Below are positions 10,526 through 21,010 of a stretch of DNA of 64,000 nucleotides, in pieces. The translations under genes and the position numbers were made by a program. Position 1 is the stretch's first letter, and each line of letters starts with the position of its first letter. The stretch is from Rhyacophila brunnea (taxonomy: Eukaryota; Arthropoda; Insecta; Trichoptera; Rhyacophilidae): assembly GCA_022495005.1 (NCBI GenBank), contig JAGYXB010000559.1, forward strand, positions 1,488,001 to 1,552,000. Direction: 5' to 3'. The notes beneath the pieces were generated by a model. It did not search any database. It was not told the origin of the DNA and worked only from the letters and a program-made list of their open reading frames with translations.

Positions 10526-11925
10526 TACCACATAATTTATTCGCGTGCCATCAGTTCGCCAGCACTGGCTATGGTATAATATGTATGGACTATGGACGTA
10601 CATTAAAAAAAATTCACAACTTTGTAAAACCGTTGGAAATTGCGATCTTTTACAATCCTTCGCTGGGAAGACTTGTGATGTCACCTTCGCGAATAACTTT
10701 GTCTGCAGACAACATATTTTCTTGATATTAAGATTCTTCTTATTTTAGTTTTTTTAGTATACCTACTATTTTGAAAAATGCAATGCCATTGGCCTCGGCC
10801 ATGAAAACAATATTTTACTGGATTTTCTTGGACTGTGGTTGTTATTTTGTGTATGTAAGTAATGTAAGTACTAATAAATGTGTACCACATTATTTTACTG
10901 TAGCATTGATTATAGCGGCAGAAAAAAATCAAACTCTCTTGTTATCTAAGCTTGAAAAAATATTTAAAAAATTTTATTCAAATAATTATCTGTTAATTTA
11001 AAAAATGTTCCCTTGAGAAGGATTAAAAATAATTCTAAATAATATTATTATTCATTTAATAATTATCACAGCTTTCTACCAATAAAAAACAGAAGATAAA
11101 ATTGATAACAATGATAACAAACGATAATAATTATCACTTTAACTACGGTTCTAGTCGATCTGATAAAAATGTAAACAATATTCGATAATATTATAAAGTG
11201 TTAACTATAAATATATATATATATCAATTGAAAGGCTATAAAAGGCGTATTCAAATGTATGTGTTGTTTTAAATTAAATACAATGCTGTAAGGAATCAAC
11301 GATTCATCTTTAACCCTGCAATTTTTGGACCTACCCCAAAACTGTACCGCAAAAATATTGCTAGATCAAAAAAATACATGCTACAAGTCCGTACGGTAAA
11401 TGTCAATAAATAATGATGGTTGTTAAATTAAACTTAATTAAATTACCTGTTAACTTTGAAGAGAAGTCCAACTGGCACCATTTTTTTCATGGACACGAAT
11501 AACTATATATTTTTTCTATTTATTATAATTTAAACGTTTTTTTTTAAATTTTAGTATCTAATAAAACACTGAACAATAAACACTTATTATTTTGATAAAC
11601 AAAGTGATTTTAAAATAGTTTATTTTATTAACAGAGACAATTACAGCAACAATGGTTGTTTAATATTCACACAGGTTGTAATATTGTCTATGTTGTTTAG
11701 AATGATTTATTACTAGTTTAATTTAAAAACAATACACGGTTTACGTAAATAAAAATGCAAAATCGCGAAATTAATTAACGTTCAATATGCACGTCTTGCA
11801 CAATTCGCACGCGGCCGCTTTTAAAATTGAATTTAAAAAATATAATTATTTAGTCTATGATTGTTTGTTTTTTTTTTTTCAAATTTGGAACACAATAGAT
11901 TATATTATTTGCGACAGTGCAGGCG
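10526..11925. other. AT-rich DNA without recognisable genes
   Basis: It contains an (AT)n tract at about 11210-11224 and long A/T runs. Several overlapping short open frames on both strands (10502-11001) show no domain or conserved motif. Confidence 0.4.
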
Positions 11926-11929
11926 GCTA

Positions 11930-12257
11930 ATTAAACTGCGGGTGTTCAGTTAGTACCGGTCAGAGACGCAGTGGAAGCACATCTGACAAGCGAAATCACC
12001 TGTAACCGAGTCCACCGGTCGCAGCGGATATGAACGGTCGTCAGTCTTCAGCGAGTATTATTTTATTATGCTTACCCGTTGTAGAGGAAATACACCGCGA
12101 CAAGTCAGCGAGAGCGTATGATAATTACCCAGTTTATTCATCATTAGATGTATTTTTCTTTGTGATGCAACGCTTATGTGCTGAGAAAAAACCTTCGCCT
12201 ATTAACAATTGCATTAATTGTTTAGCAATTATTTTTCTAGATAGCCGTATCTTTTAA
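11930..12257 (+). other. Weak candidate 5' exon (uncertain)
   Basis: This patch is GC-richer than its surroundings. It holds an arthropod initiator-like TCAGTT at about 11947, then about 80 bp with no ATG, then a 75-codon frame from the ATG at 12030 to the stop at 12255-12257. The first ~30 residues are polar and charged, the rest Cys/Phe-rich. There is no recognisable domain, no TATA box at the right distance and no neighbouring exon. It may be chance or an unrecognised repeat. Confidence 0.12.
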
Positions 12258-12454
12258 AGTGAATTTGATCAACATTGTATTTTAAATAATAATGTATATT
12301 ATCTAATATTAAGTATGTATCTATCGTCATACCGCAGTTGTTGAATAATCAAGTATTTACTGTTGTTTTAATTTTATGGAAATAATTCTAATATAGATAA
12401 TAAGAGTTGTGTAAAATTTCACAAGAAACACTTTTAGGGACCCGGGTTTCACTT

Positions 12455-12919
12455 TTCAATTTCAATTTATTTATTTTTAACATATCATGGACATTACAAA
12501 TTATAAATGTAAGACGTTCACAACATGACATTTAGAAATAAAGAAATATAAAACAGTATTACATAAAAAAAGAGATAGATCAGTATAGAGATAGATAGTA
12601 AGTTATTAAACAGTAGAAATGTGTACATTAAAAAAATATTAATTAGATAGGTACAAGGAAGTACACTGGATGAGTGAAGCAGGCCCTATTTTAAGAATTT
12701 ATAAAGCAACGTCAACCTATACTCATCCTCACGTAGGTGGAATATATCAACACCCGAAGCAATTTCGTTGAACATAGTTATCGTTCTCCCAATTGGCATT
12801 ACCAGTGGCAAGTTTTCGTATCTATATTCTATATTATAATGTAGATACCAGAGGTACTGAATAATTTTGAGGACTCCTGGTGATAAAAAATCAATAAAAT
12901 CATAAATTACAACTTCCAT
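12455..12919 (-). mobile_element. LINE family K 3' end, copy 1
   Basis: Read on the minus strand it has a short coding remnant, then an AT-rich 3' region containing ATGTTGTGAACGTCTTA and ending in AAAAATAAATAAATTG. The same 3' signature occurs at 45285-45345 (minus) and 63920-64000 (plus). A shared 3' untranslated end with an AATAAA-like tail and missing 5' parts is what truncated non-LTR insertions look like. Confidence 0.6.
12686..12811 (-). pseudogene. LINE K ORF2 C-terminal remnant
   Basis: It encodes PIGRTITMFNEIASGVDIF, matching the better-preserved PIARAVRLVNALPRDVEIF at the right end of the window. The pattern (I-x-R, hydrophobic, N, then V-D/E-I-F) fits the C-terminus of jockey/CR1-like ORF2 proteins. 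Only about 40 codons remain and no catalytic domain is present. Confidence 0.5.
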
Positions 12920-13570
12920 CGTACCTCATAAAAATACCTCTTTTCTAAAATCACATGATGTAAATACATAGTGTAAATCAAAACAATTATTACTGAATAT
13001 GACGACGGTGACGAATGTATTTATTAGTAGTATGTTTTTTTATATATAAGAGCGTGGTAATTGTTTGAAGGTTTATATTATACCTACTATTATAGGCCTC
13101 TTTAGATATTAGTAAGTTAGTTGCAGTGTTTTTCTTATGATTTGGGTAATATTTAATACAAAATTTGTGGGACCTATTATGAGTGATGAAATCATAACCA
13201 AATTTTACCGCAGGATGCCACAAGCTACGGTAAGGTGCCGCAGGACACTGCGTTATTGTGGTAACTTGCGATTGGCGGGTGGTTATGCAATCTGTTAACA
13301 TTAATGTCGATGAGTTCAATAATACTATTTTTTTACATTAAAGGCAAGGCAATGTCGGGTAATAGTATTCATAGTATCAATTTGAATCACAATATAGGTA
13401 TCTATTTCGATAAAGTCGGTATATTTAAAGTGATAAATACATATACGTGGCTAAGCTATTAAGTCCAGCGCGCATGAGAGGGATGCAACATAGGTTCTAT
13501 TTATGCGGCAGCGCAACAAAGTCGCAAACTCATTCGCATGAAAATTTACGTACGTCGCATTGAGACAGCT
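12920..13570. other. AT-rich DNA, no gene recognised
   Basis: The minus-strand 109-codon frame at 12990-13319 is rich in Thr, Ile, His and Asn with no domain signature. I regard it as non-coding. A patch at 13460-13570 is more GC-rich and leads into the next repeat. Confidence 0.35.
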
Positions 13571-13571
13571 T

Positions 13572-13622
13572 AGGCGTTACAGACAGACAGATAAATCAAG
13601 ACAAATATATTTACATATAATG
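13572..13622 (+). repeat. Inverted repeat, left copy
   Basis: GCGTTACAGACAGACAGATA followed by AATCAAGACAAATATATTTA. The reverse complement of 15325-15376 gives GCGTTACAGACAGACTTACA, then GATAGATAAATAGAGACAAA. The two copies face each other 1.7 kb apart with family C between them. They may be ends of one element or two independent insertions. Confidence 0.45.
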
Positions 13623-13674
13623 TATTTTTTTCTTGTTATTGAAAATACATTAATATTGAAATAACTTCAGAAAA

Positions 13675-13762
13675 CAGGGACTCGAACTGGAACCTCATAT
13701 CTGTTCACTGTCCTGGTGACGGGTCTCCACATCGAGTTATCGACATAACCATGAGTCGTTCG
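13675..13762 (-). mobile_element. tRNA-like SINE head fragment
   Basis: The minus strand reads ATGGTTATGTCGATAACTCG (A-box-like), then AGACCCGTCACC, then a B-box-like AGTTCGAGTCCC. Spacing is tRNA-like but stems do not pair well. It is most likely a SINE head or decayed tRNA pseudogene. Confidence 0.35.
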
Positions 13763-14054
13763 GATTAACGTCTATTAAATATTAATAATATATTCTATGT
13801 ACTTGATTTCTGTATGCATTGTTTGTTTCAATATAGTTAATTCTGTTACTCAGTTAATTTGTTCTTTCTCAATGTTGGCAACATCTTTAAATAATTATAA
13901 GCTGTAATGTAGATTACTTTATAAACATATGTATTTTAATTCAGGATATACCTAGTTAGTTCGCCTAGGGCCTAGGTCGTAGCCCGACAGTGTAATTCAG
14001 AGATGCCAAAATCGTAGTCGCGGGTAGCATTAAATTTCTATGATGTGTATTAGG

Positions 14055-14644
14055 CAGTGGCAAATGGTGGAGGTAGGCTGTTAAGATCAGACATAAATAG
14101 TGCACACTAAACTTTGTCAGCCATACGTAGATATTAGTTTTCATTGAACCAATACTACAATGTGTAGATGGTATTTGTTAGTTTTTTTTATTCAATTAAA
14201 CCCTGCCTAATCCAAGCCATAGTCAAAAAATATTCGTTTATATATAAATATCTAAAATTATGATATTATCATTATACCATACAATATAATTTTAGAAGGT
14301 TTATAGATAGAACAATATTTTTTAACAATTATGGTTTGAAAAAGACAGGGCTTAATGAATTTTATAAAACTAACCAACACCATCTGTAAATATGTATTCA
14401 TAATTCAACGAAAACAAATAAGCATGACAGAAAAAGTGTGCACTATTTTTTGTCGGATCGCCCATAGCATACCTAAATTATTATGGTATGGTTTAGGCAG
14501 AGTTTAATTGAATTTTAAAAACTTACCGGCATAGTCTGCAAATTGTATTCTTGGTTCAATGAAAACAAATAAATATGACTGACAACTTTTAATGTGTACT
14601 ATTTATGTTGAATCTTAACAGCCTACCTCCACTCTTCGCCACTG
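14055..14644. mobile_element. hAT MITE family C, copy 1
   Basis: A 590 bp palindromic element. The left begins CAGTGGCAAATGGTGGAGGT and the right ends ACCTCCACTCTTCGCCACTG; the arms continue through GTGCACACTAAACTTTGTCA-type words. Other copies are at 26635, 38426 and 58418, and a fragment at 18506. CAGTGG ends fit hAT, though the flanks (GTATTAGG and ATATATGG) are only partly matched. This copy keeps the intact site GGCTTAATGAATT that copy 2 has lost to an insertion. Confidence 0.7.
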
Positions 14645-15324
14645 ATATATGGATAGCGAGGTGTACTGCAATTTAGTCGGCAACGGTACCAAAAAAATAA
14701 AAAGAATTAGAATTTCATAGTATTTATTTTGAATTAGGTATTCGTGTTTTAATAGATCTCCTGACAACCTCTTCAAAGATAGTATACCTACTCAAGATCG
14801 CGCGCGTCATATAAAATAGCGTAAAGATAAATAACATTATTTTTATGGAATATTTACTATGACGTGTGATTCAATCTTCACCTGAGTAACAATGCGAATG
14901 CCTTAGAATACCTTCGATGCAAGCGGAGTGTTATTTTCTCAGTTTCTGATAGACGCGGGTGAAACTGTAAAAGTCTCAACGCGTGGGAGTGTGCACATTA
15001 TTGAGAGATTTTTATAATAATAATTCTACCATAATATTATAAACATGTCAGCCGAATGCGGAAGATTTATTTGCATGGTTGGAAAAACTACGCGATGATT
15101 GAGGCTTAAGATAAGGCTTTTTACGTTTAAAAAATGCGAAGTTTTTTACAAGACATGTAAGTTTCACGTATGAAATAAATATTAATATAAGTACACATAT
15201 TATTATTGTAATATTCATAACAGTTTATAGTTAGCTAACGAATACAATGACTAAAATTTACAAGGAAATACCGACCATAATTATTATTAAATTATTTCTT
15301 GTAAAATAATTTCCAATTTTTAAA
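14645..15324. other. AT-rich DNA, no gene recognised
   Basis: Nothing beyond general AT-richness and a GC-richer stretch at 14880-14990 with no open frame worth naming. Confidence 0.35.
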
Positions 15325-15376
15325 CATTATATATATTTGTCTCTATTTATCTATCTGTAAGTCTGTCTGTAACGCA
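15325..15376 (-). repeat. Inverted repeat, right copy
   Basis: Partner of 13572-13622. It contains GTCTGTCTGTAACGC, the complement of GCGTTACAGACAGAC, preceded by the ATTTGTCTC/TATTTATCTATCTG block. Confidence 0.45.
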
Positions 15377-15392
15377 GCGCAACACATAGATT

Positions 15393-15538
15393 CAGAGCCA
15401 TTTCACACGAGATACTGGTGTCTGGATACTGCATATACATATAAATGAACGACACACGTGTTTCTCCATCTGAATTCGCCCATTCATTTATGTGTAAATG
15501 CAGCTCGAGACACTGGTGTCTCGTGTGAAACAGCCAAG
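15393..15538. mobile_element. Short fold-back element
   Basis: The arms TTTCACACGAGATACTGGTG (left) and CACTGGTGTCTCGTGTGAAA (right) are inverted copies, and the inverted pair continues with ATATAAATGAA against TTCATTTATG. The loop is only about 30 bp, so a single-stranded copy could fold into a long hairpin. No clear target duplication was found. Confidence 0.55.
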
Positions 15539-15589
15539 CTCTCTTTTTCTATCTGCACCGGGACAATTATTAATTGCATAGTAATAATA

Positions 15590-15693
15590 ATGGCGGAATC
15601 GGGTCCGCGTGGTAGTTCTCTCATGCGACTGTCCCATTGGATGAAACTTACGGAAAATACACCGGCTTTATCGAAATAGATATTTACCAATCC
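15590..15693 (+). repeat. Dispersed repeat N, copy 1
   Basis: About 100 bp, AATCGGGTCCGCGTGGTAGT through AAAATACACCGGCTT to AGATATTTACCAATC, repeated at 30285-30385 in the same orientation with scattered substitutions. The high-GC start and shared end suggest part of a SINE or a transposon end. Confidence 0.55.
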
Positions 15694-15695
15694 AT

Positions 15696-15780
15696 TTTTT
15701 TTTTCTTCTATTGACCATGTCCGATCCTAATAGGATCATATGGGCCTCCACGGAGCGGAGGTTTGTATTAACAGATTTTC
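15696..15780 (-). mobile_element. SINE family S, 3' fragment (copy 1)
   Basis: The reverse complement of the 3' half of the SINE at 38650-38883: it shares GAGGCCCATATGATC-type, GATCGGA-type and AACCTCCnnn words and the poly(A) end (poly(T) here). The tRNA-like head is missing, as in a 5'-truncated insertion. Confidence 0.6.
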
Positions 15781-15859
15781 ATTAACTATGTAATTAATTA
15801 TTTGATTAACAGATACCCACCAATCTATATTGGTATTTAAATTGGCGCATTCTTTATCT

Positions 15860-15912
15860 TTAAATATGGTTACCCTCTTAGCTGAAAGAATGTTGACAGG
15901 TGACGCTGTCGC
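15860..15912. repeat. Short repeat I, copy 1
   Basis: AATGTTGACAGGTGACGCTG followed by TCGCCTATTAATTT. Near-copies lie at 25268-25315 and 28118-28160. Possibly a shared 3' end of a retroelement. Confidence 0.35.
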
Positions 15913-15930
15913 CTATTAATTTACAAGAGT

Positions 15931-16519
15931 GTGGTTCATAATGAATTAATATACTTAATTGGTTCTCGTTTAAAATGTATGTTTCTTGGAGGCGTAGGTA
16001 TAGGCCAAGTGGTGGTGTTTGGGGTCCAAAATAAACATTTTACGTATCGATTAAAGATGCTTTGCATTATAATTCAGAATGCTCTTCTTATTATTATTTA
16101 TTTGGTAAAATTTGTCATAATTTTTGTTTTGTATTTTGATGACGATGAAACAATAGTTTAAGTTTAAAGTCTTCTAGTGGCACCCGGGCAGCAGCCACAC
16201 TTGGCGCGTCCCTGGTAGAGATCATGATAAAATTTGATTAAATTTCACTTCGCTAACTTTGTTGAGGTGCAACTTTTTATGCATCTGGCTTGAACGTAAA
16301 GCTATTTGTTGTACAACATAGGTATGTTAGGTTGGTATTGCTATTCTGACATTTATCTAAGGTGAGCCGTAATGAACGTGAAAGTCAAGCAAGCCAATCT
16401 GTGAAATGCAATAACCTGTCGGAATTCAAGCGATAGCCATTGTTCCAGCGTGTATTCGATAATGCACTCACTGAGAACTGCAATATTATTTTCAAATGTC
16501 AACTCGGCATAAAAAAATT
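15931..16519. other. No gene recognised
   Basis: A 76-codon frame (15931-16161) is hydrophobic in its second half, but this reflects T-rich sequence and there is no supporting signal. A GC-richer stretch lies at 16170-16230. Confidence 0.35.
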
Positions 16520-16527
16520 GTACCTAT

Positions 16528-17189
16528 CAAGGCCTGAACAAAAACGATGCATGAGTGCGAGTGAGAAAGTATTCGGCACCCTTATAATCTCTGCGACACG
16601 CGCTAGAGTAAGATAAAAGGTCTACATATTTTTGAGTCAGTTTCCAAAAGTATCGCTGGAAAATTGTGGTGAATCGCTTCATGTAGCATCGATAATCTGC
16701 GAGTTCGTGTTGCTAAATTTGCTATTTTTTGTGTTAAACATAAAGTCAGTGGTATATATTTTTAGTTAATTAAGTAGGAAAGGTGGTTCTGCGTGTTGTA
16801 TTAAAATATGGTAGCCGTACTGATAAGCAAGAAGATGGTATTACGTTTCATAGGTAAGTTGATACATGTTCGTGAGAATTTATTTGTATATTATTATTTA
16901 TTTTAATATCAGTGACCTAGTGTTTCTCTATAATAACTTAAATTATGGATATCTTTACTTAATGGTTGCATTTTGACCGCTTAAAAATACTATATAACGT
17001 AAAAAAATAGAAAATTATATTTTAATTCTGAGCGTCTAGTGCGAGCACTTTGGGCGAGCACTAGCAAAATGGTCTATGGTCTCGAACATTTGTAGGCGAA
17101 TGCGTTCGCTCGCCCACAAACCAAACGCACGGCTCGTAGCTTCATTTAGCAATGCAACGGGTGGCGTCTAGATGTATCTATAGTCTATG
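16528..17189 (-). mobile_element. hAT MITE family A, copy 3
   Basis: The reverse-complement copy of 3523-4184, also 662 bp. Perfect 8 bp duplications GTACCTAT (16520-16527 and 17190-17197) delimit it and fit nTnnnnAn. Equal length to copy 1 and clean target duplications suggest recent, cut-and-paste-type movement. Confidence 0.85.
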
Positions 17190-17559
17190 GTACCTATGTT
17201 TGAAGATTTTCATTGCAAGATCATATTTAGGACTCTTATACAGCGACAATTTTCTTTGACACAGACAACGCAATTGATTCTACAGAAGATTTAAAAAGGG
17301 GCCTCGAAACGGTTCAAATTAGTCATACAAATAATACATATATTTTTATACAAAAAAATAAACCACTCATATTATTATGCATTGATTCACAGGATGTGAT
17401 TCTAGGAAAGATATGTATCTACATCAGGTACGTACATAGAAGAATGGTATGGGGGCTGACCATTTCGAAAAATTATCCATAATAGTTTATTATATTACCA
17501 TGCCGATCCCTCCAGTTTTCCCTGTGCATACTCCATACCACACTCCAAACTTTGAGACT

Positions 17560-17815
17560 AGCGATGAACACATAATATTTATTAAGATCGTTATTGTCTA
17601 TTTGTGTCGTCCGCGCCGCCTTTTTTTCTTGAACATACCGCATCAGAATATTAAAGGAAATAAGTATTGTATGCTACATATTATGATTATACCAATTTAT
17701 GAGTGCCACGTGTTTTTCACTGGACATAGGCCTTGCGTGTCGTAGAATACCGAGATGAACGGGGCCAACCCTTTGAGAAGGAGGTTAAGATCCTCAGTCA
17801 CGCTGTCCTGATACG
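17560..17815 (-). repeat. Dispersed repeat O, copy 1
   Basis: The reverse complement matches 22855-23090 and 31910-32120, sharing TTCTCAAAGGGTT, CGACACGCAAG, ACTGAGGATC and a GACGACACAAATnnACA-type word. The 98-codon plus-strand frame (17449-17745) overlaps this repeat and is not credible as a gene. Confidence 0.5.
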
Positions 17816-18048
17816 CGCGTGATGATATATTGATATTTTATACTGTTGGAATTTATTTTATTTTTTATCATTGGTGGTCTCAAATTCAGTCAGTGCCTCG
17901 GGTTTTCAAATCCTTGAACCTGTCATTGTGTCCTATGCTGGAGTATAATATGGTAAATAATTCAATAATTCAAACAGTTAATAATATTGATTTGTATTAT
18001 ACATTCATATTCTTTAAATTTTCTCAAGACATATTTGCTATTTTATTA

Positions 18049-18492
18049 CAACGTTTTTATTAGGTCGTATTCTTATTTGTTAGGTGGTTGTTTGTCCGGT
18101 ACAAATCTTGCAATCGATTTTTAATTAACTTCCCGACTAGCTAGACATTTGAAACTTTTAGAATATATCAGAAAATGATGCCAATGCTTCCAATGCATTT
18201 TTAAATACTTTAAAGCCATCTTTAAGTAGAATTAAATTCATTTTCAGTTAATTCTGTTTTGTATGAAAAGTTATTTTGGAAGAAATCCGTAATCTAATCC
18301 ACTATTATTTTTTGCTAGGAAATTATTAATATATACGTGCGTTACTATGGAAAATATGAATGTCAAAATGACATTTCAGTATTATTTCTATCAAATACAA
18401 TTTTTTATGATCGTTTAAGCTAGTCAAGTCAAGTTTATATGATTCAACAGAAAATTTAAAAACGTTGTATATAAAAAGTTCTTTTTATCTTG
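18049..18492 (+). mobile_element. MITE family B, copy 1
   Basis: About 444 bp. The left end begins CAACGTTTTTATTAG. An inverted copy of that word (TTAAAAACGTTGT) lies near the right end, followed by a further ~30 bp ending CTTG that all four family members share. Internal landmarks are TCGATTTTTAATTAACTTCC and TATATACGTGCGTTACTATG. TA borders both sides in this reading, but true limits may be about 10 bp wider. Other copies: 28247, 36331, 46613. Confidence 0.65.
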
Positions 18493-18505
18493 TAATTATT
18501 TAAAC

Positions 18506-18670
18506 TCATTAAGCCCTGCCTAAATTAAACTATAATAGATACAAAAATATTATTCTATCTATAAAATATCCAAAGTTATGTATGATTTAATTGCATCATT
18601 TTAGATATTTTATAGATAGACGCGTATTTTTTACTATTATCTATTGTGGCTTGGTTTCGCTGGGTTTATA
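18506..18670. mobile_element. Family C internal fragment
   Basis: It matches the palindromic centre of family C at 58700-58880: AAGCCCTGCCTAAA, TATCTATAAAATATC and its inverted TATTTTATAGATAGA, then TTACTATTATCTA. Both ends of the element are missing. It abuts family B copy 1. Confidence 0.5.
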
Positions 18671-19440
18671 TTGTAATTATTTACGTTATTTATTTCGTTT
18701 ACTAATATAACATACGATTAATATGCTCTCACTGAAAATTTATGTATTATTTATTTTTATTTGTTTAGTTGTCTACAGTTTTTAATCTTCACTGAGAAAT
18801 TTATTGAATTTCCGTTTTCACTTAATATTGAAAATATCTTCACGCGATCTGACATGGTCTGCTGCTATCTTTAGCTATTTAAAATTAGTGTTTAACATGT
18901 TACAATCATCATTAATCTTGGAGACTTTAGAATAATATGTAGATTTTCTTTTTTAATGAAATAATTTTATTATTTTGTATACTTTCTTTAAGATATAATC
19001 GGACATTGTAGCGGCGTGATTTCAAAAAAAGCCCCATATTTATCGCTGCCCATTGACTGGATGCGGCAAGCGCTATGTAGACGGATTACGATTTAACTCT
19101 ATGTTAACTCCGTAAGTTTTATCTCCCACGATCTTACAGCCAGTCAGCTCTTTGATCATACAGGTCCTCTATGTTGAAACTAAGCACCTTACATTGTCGA
19201 TATTCGTATCTAGTGATAGGTGTGGTTTCTAGTTGTCTAATGTGATACCTGCCTGAACTGAACTAATCCTTTGGCAAGTTCATCTGGTTATTTGGTCGAA
19301 CGAGTCATTTTATCTTGTTAATCTGTTTTCGTGTACCGTTTGAAGTATTCTCTGTTATTATTGAATAATTTCTGTGAACTCTGAATATATACTAAACCGG
19401 AAGTGTTTCTATTTTATAAATAAACACATACTATAACATA
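18671..19440. other. No gene recognised
   Basis: AT-rich, with a GC-richer patch at 19010-19260 lacking any usable open frame, splice pattern or repeat partner. Confidence 0.35.
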
Positions 19441-19441
19441 T

Positions 19442-19676
19442 TTTTTTTCTGACCATATCCGATCCTAACAGGATCATATGGGCCTCCACAGAATAGAGGT
19501 TTGTATTAACAAATTTTGTTTTTTACGAGAAATGGATGTCAGCCACTTGCTCAACCTATTAGGTCCATACCCTGACTCACACACAAATTAAAAAACAATA
19601 TGTGTACTTGCCAGACCCAGGATTCGAACCTGGGATGCACGGCGTGAAAGTCCAACGCTTAAGTCGCGCGACCACT
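19442..19676 (-). mobile_element. tRNA-derived SINE family S, copy 2 (full length)
   Basis: Read on the minus strand: the tRNA-like head GTGGTCGCGCGACTTAAGCG (A box), then a well-paired T-arm CCCAGGTTCGAATCCTGGG (B box). The body contains ACACATATTG, CCTAATAGGTTGAGCAAGTG and TCTCGTAAAA, and ends in poly(A). The acceptor stem does not pair, so it is a SINE and not a tRNA gene. It is the clearest head among the copies at 15696, 38650 and 47749. Confidence 0.75.
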
Positions 19677-19779
19677 GTTTTTTCCGTATTTTCCAATTTG
19701 TGAAATCAGTTTTTCTATTTTGATAATATTGATTAATATAAATAGTGTACACTGAAGGAATACTTAACATATAGTAGAT

Positions 19780-20934
19780 AGGTACCTACTTATTTGACGC
19801 TGTATAATACATACTATGTATGGGTTCTTATTCTATTTTCGGCTACCACATAACAGATTAATAAAATATAAATATGAAAGCCAATCATCATAAACCAAGA
19901 CTTTGACGGGTTTTTGTTTATGATTTAATCAGGGGCAAACGCAAGAAATAAATAGAAATTCCCCATAATGTACTCAAATAAAACCAATATTGAATGCGTC
20001 TATGTGTTGCGTTTACATGTCAAACTTTAATGCATATTATAATTCAAAAGTTAATTCGTTTCTCTTATTTTTGGGTTCCTTGAGTACTACAATTTACCAT
20101 GAAGCTCAATGACAGTAGTGTAGTAGTACATAGTAAAAAAATCACAGAAATACCCAGACTTCGATAAAATCACATACATATTATTATATTGTGACCCCAT
20201 CGGAAGTCGTATTCGAAGTCTTCTGATGAGAAACCTTGGGTCAATATTAATGCATTTAGAATGTTTCCATATTATGTCATCACTCTTTGAATATGTGTCT
20301 GTATCCATACAATGTATATTTAAGATTAAGCGAATGACTAATAATTATTTTTCGTAAAAAAATGCTTAGAAACTTCTTTAGAAGGCAACCAAGAGCAGAC
20401 TAATTGAATTTTATTGTCAATTTAAAAAAACTACAACTAATAATGAACTGCCGATTAAATTTATGATCTCTTCACGTCTACATATTGTATTCCAGTTAAA
20501 ATATTGTAGAATGTACGTCATGTTTTAAATTTTGAAAGGGTTTACAAGGGCATCCTGTGGAATATAAAGTTATAAGCGCACTTCCTCCTTAATTCGATGG
20601 TCTGCCAACCACGTCATGTCTTCCGGTGGCTGTCTCTGCTTACCTTCCCTTCCATTATTCATTATTTAACAAGATACTGTTAGGTACCACAGTATATTAA
20701 GTCGCAAAGAATTTAAACCACAATTCAATATCATAAGTTTTCATTTTCGTTAAAGTAGCAATATGTAATGTTTAAAAACTTTGATTATTAAGTAAAGCAA
20801 TTCAATCAACTTTTATTACGCCTATTTTCCATGTTTTTTACTGCTTATGTAATATTTATTCACTCTGTTTTTATATTTTAATTTGTCGTGAATCAAAAAG
20901 TCCAGTTAAATTAATATTGGTAATACTTTTAATA
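19780..20934. other. AT-rich DNA, no gene recognised
   Basis: The minus-strand frame at 20087-20308 has no recognisable domain. A fragment resembling family H (ACAATTTACCATGAA, about 20089) is present. Confidence 0.35.
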
Positions 20935-20939
20935 TTCCT

Positions 20940-21010
20940 TCGTAGTCTGGTGCGTAAGGCGCTAGCCTTACATCCGGGGGCTCGTGGTAGGATTCCCGAC
21001 TAGATCACAA
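20940..21010 (+). mobile_element. Possible tRNA-like SINE head
   Basis: GTAGTCTGGTGCGTAAGGCG is a plausible A-box region. GGTAGGATTCCCGA sits where a B box would be but lacks the TTCGA core. Probably a decayed SINE head. Confidence 0.25.

Noticed and set aside
18041..18056. Simple TA target duplication proven for family B
   Set aside because: TA borders the termini in my reading, but all four copies share a few more bases outside the right border, so the true ends and target are unresolved.
19612..19676. tRNA gene on the minus strand with a good T-arm
   Set aside because: The acceptor stem does not pair, and the sequence continues into a body shared with three other SINE copies, so it is a SINE head.
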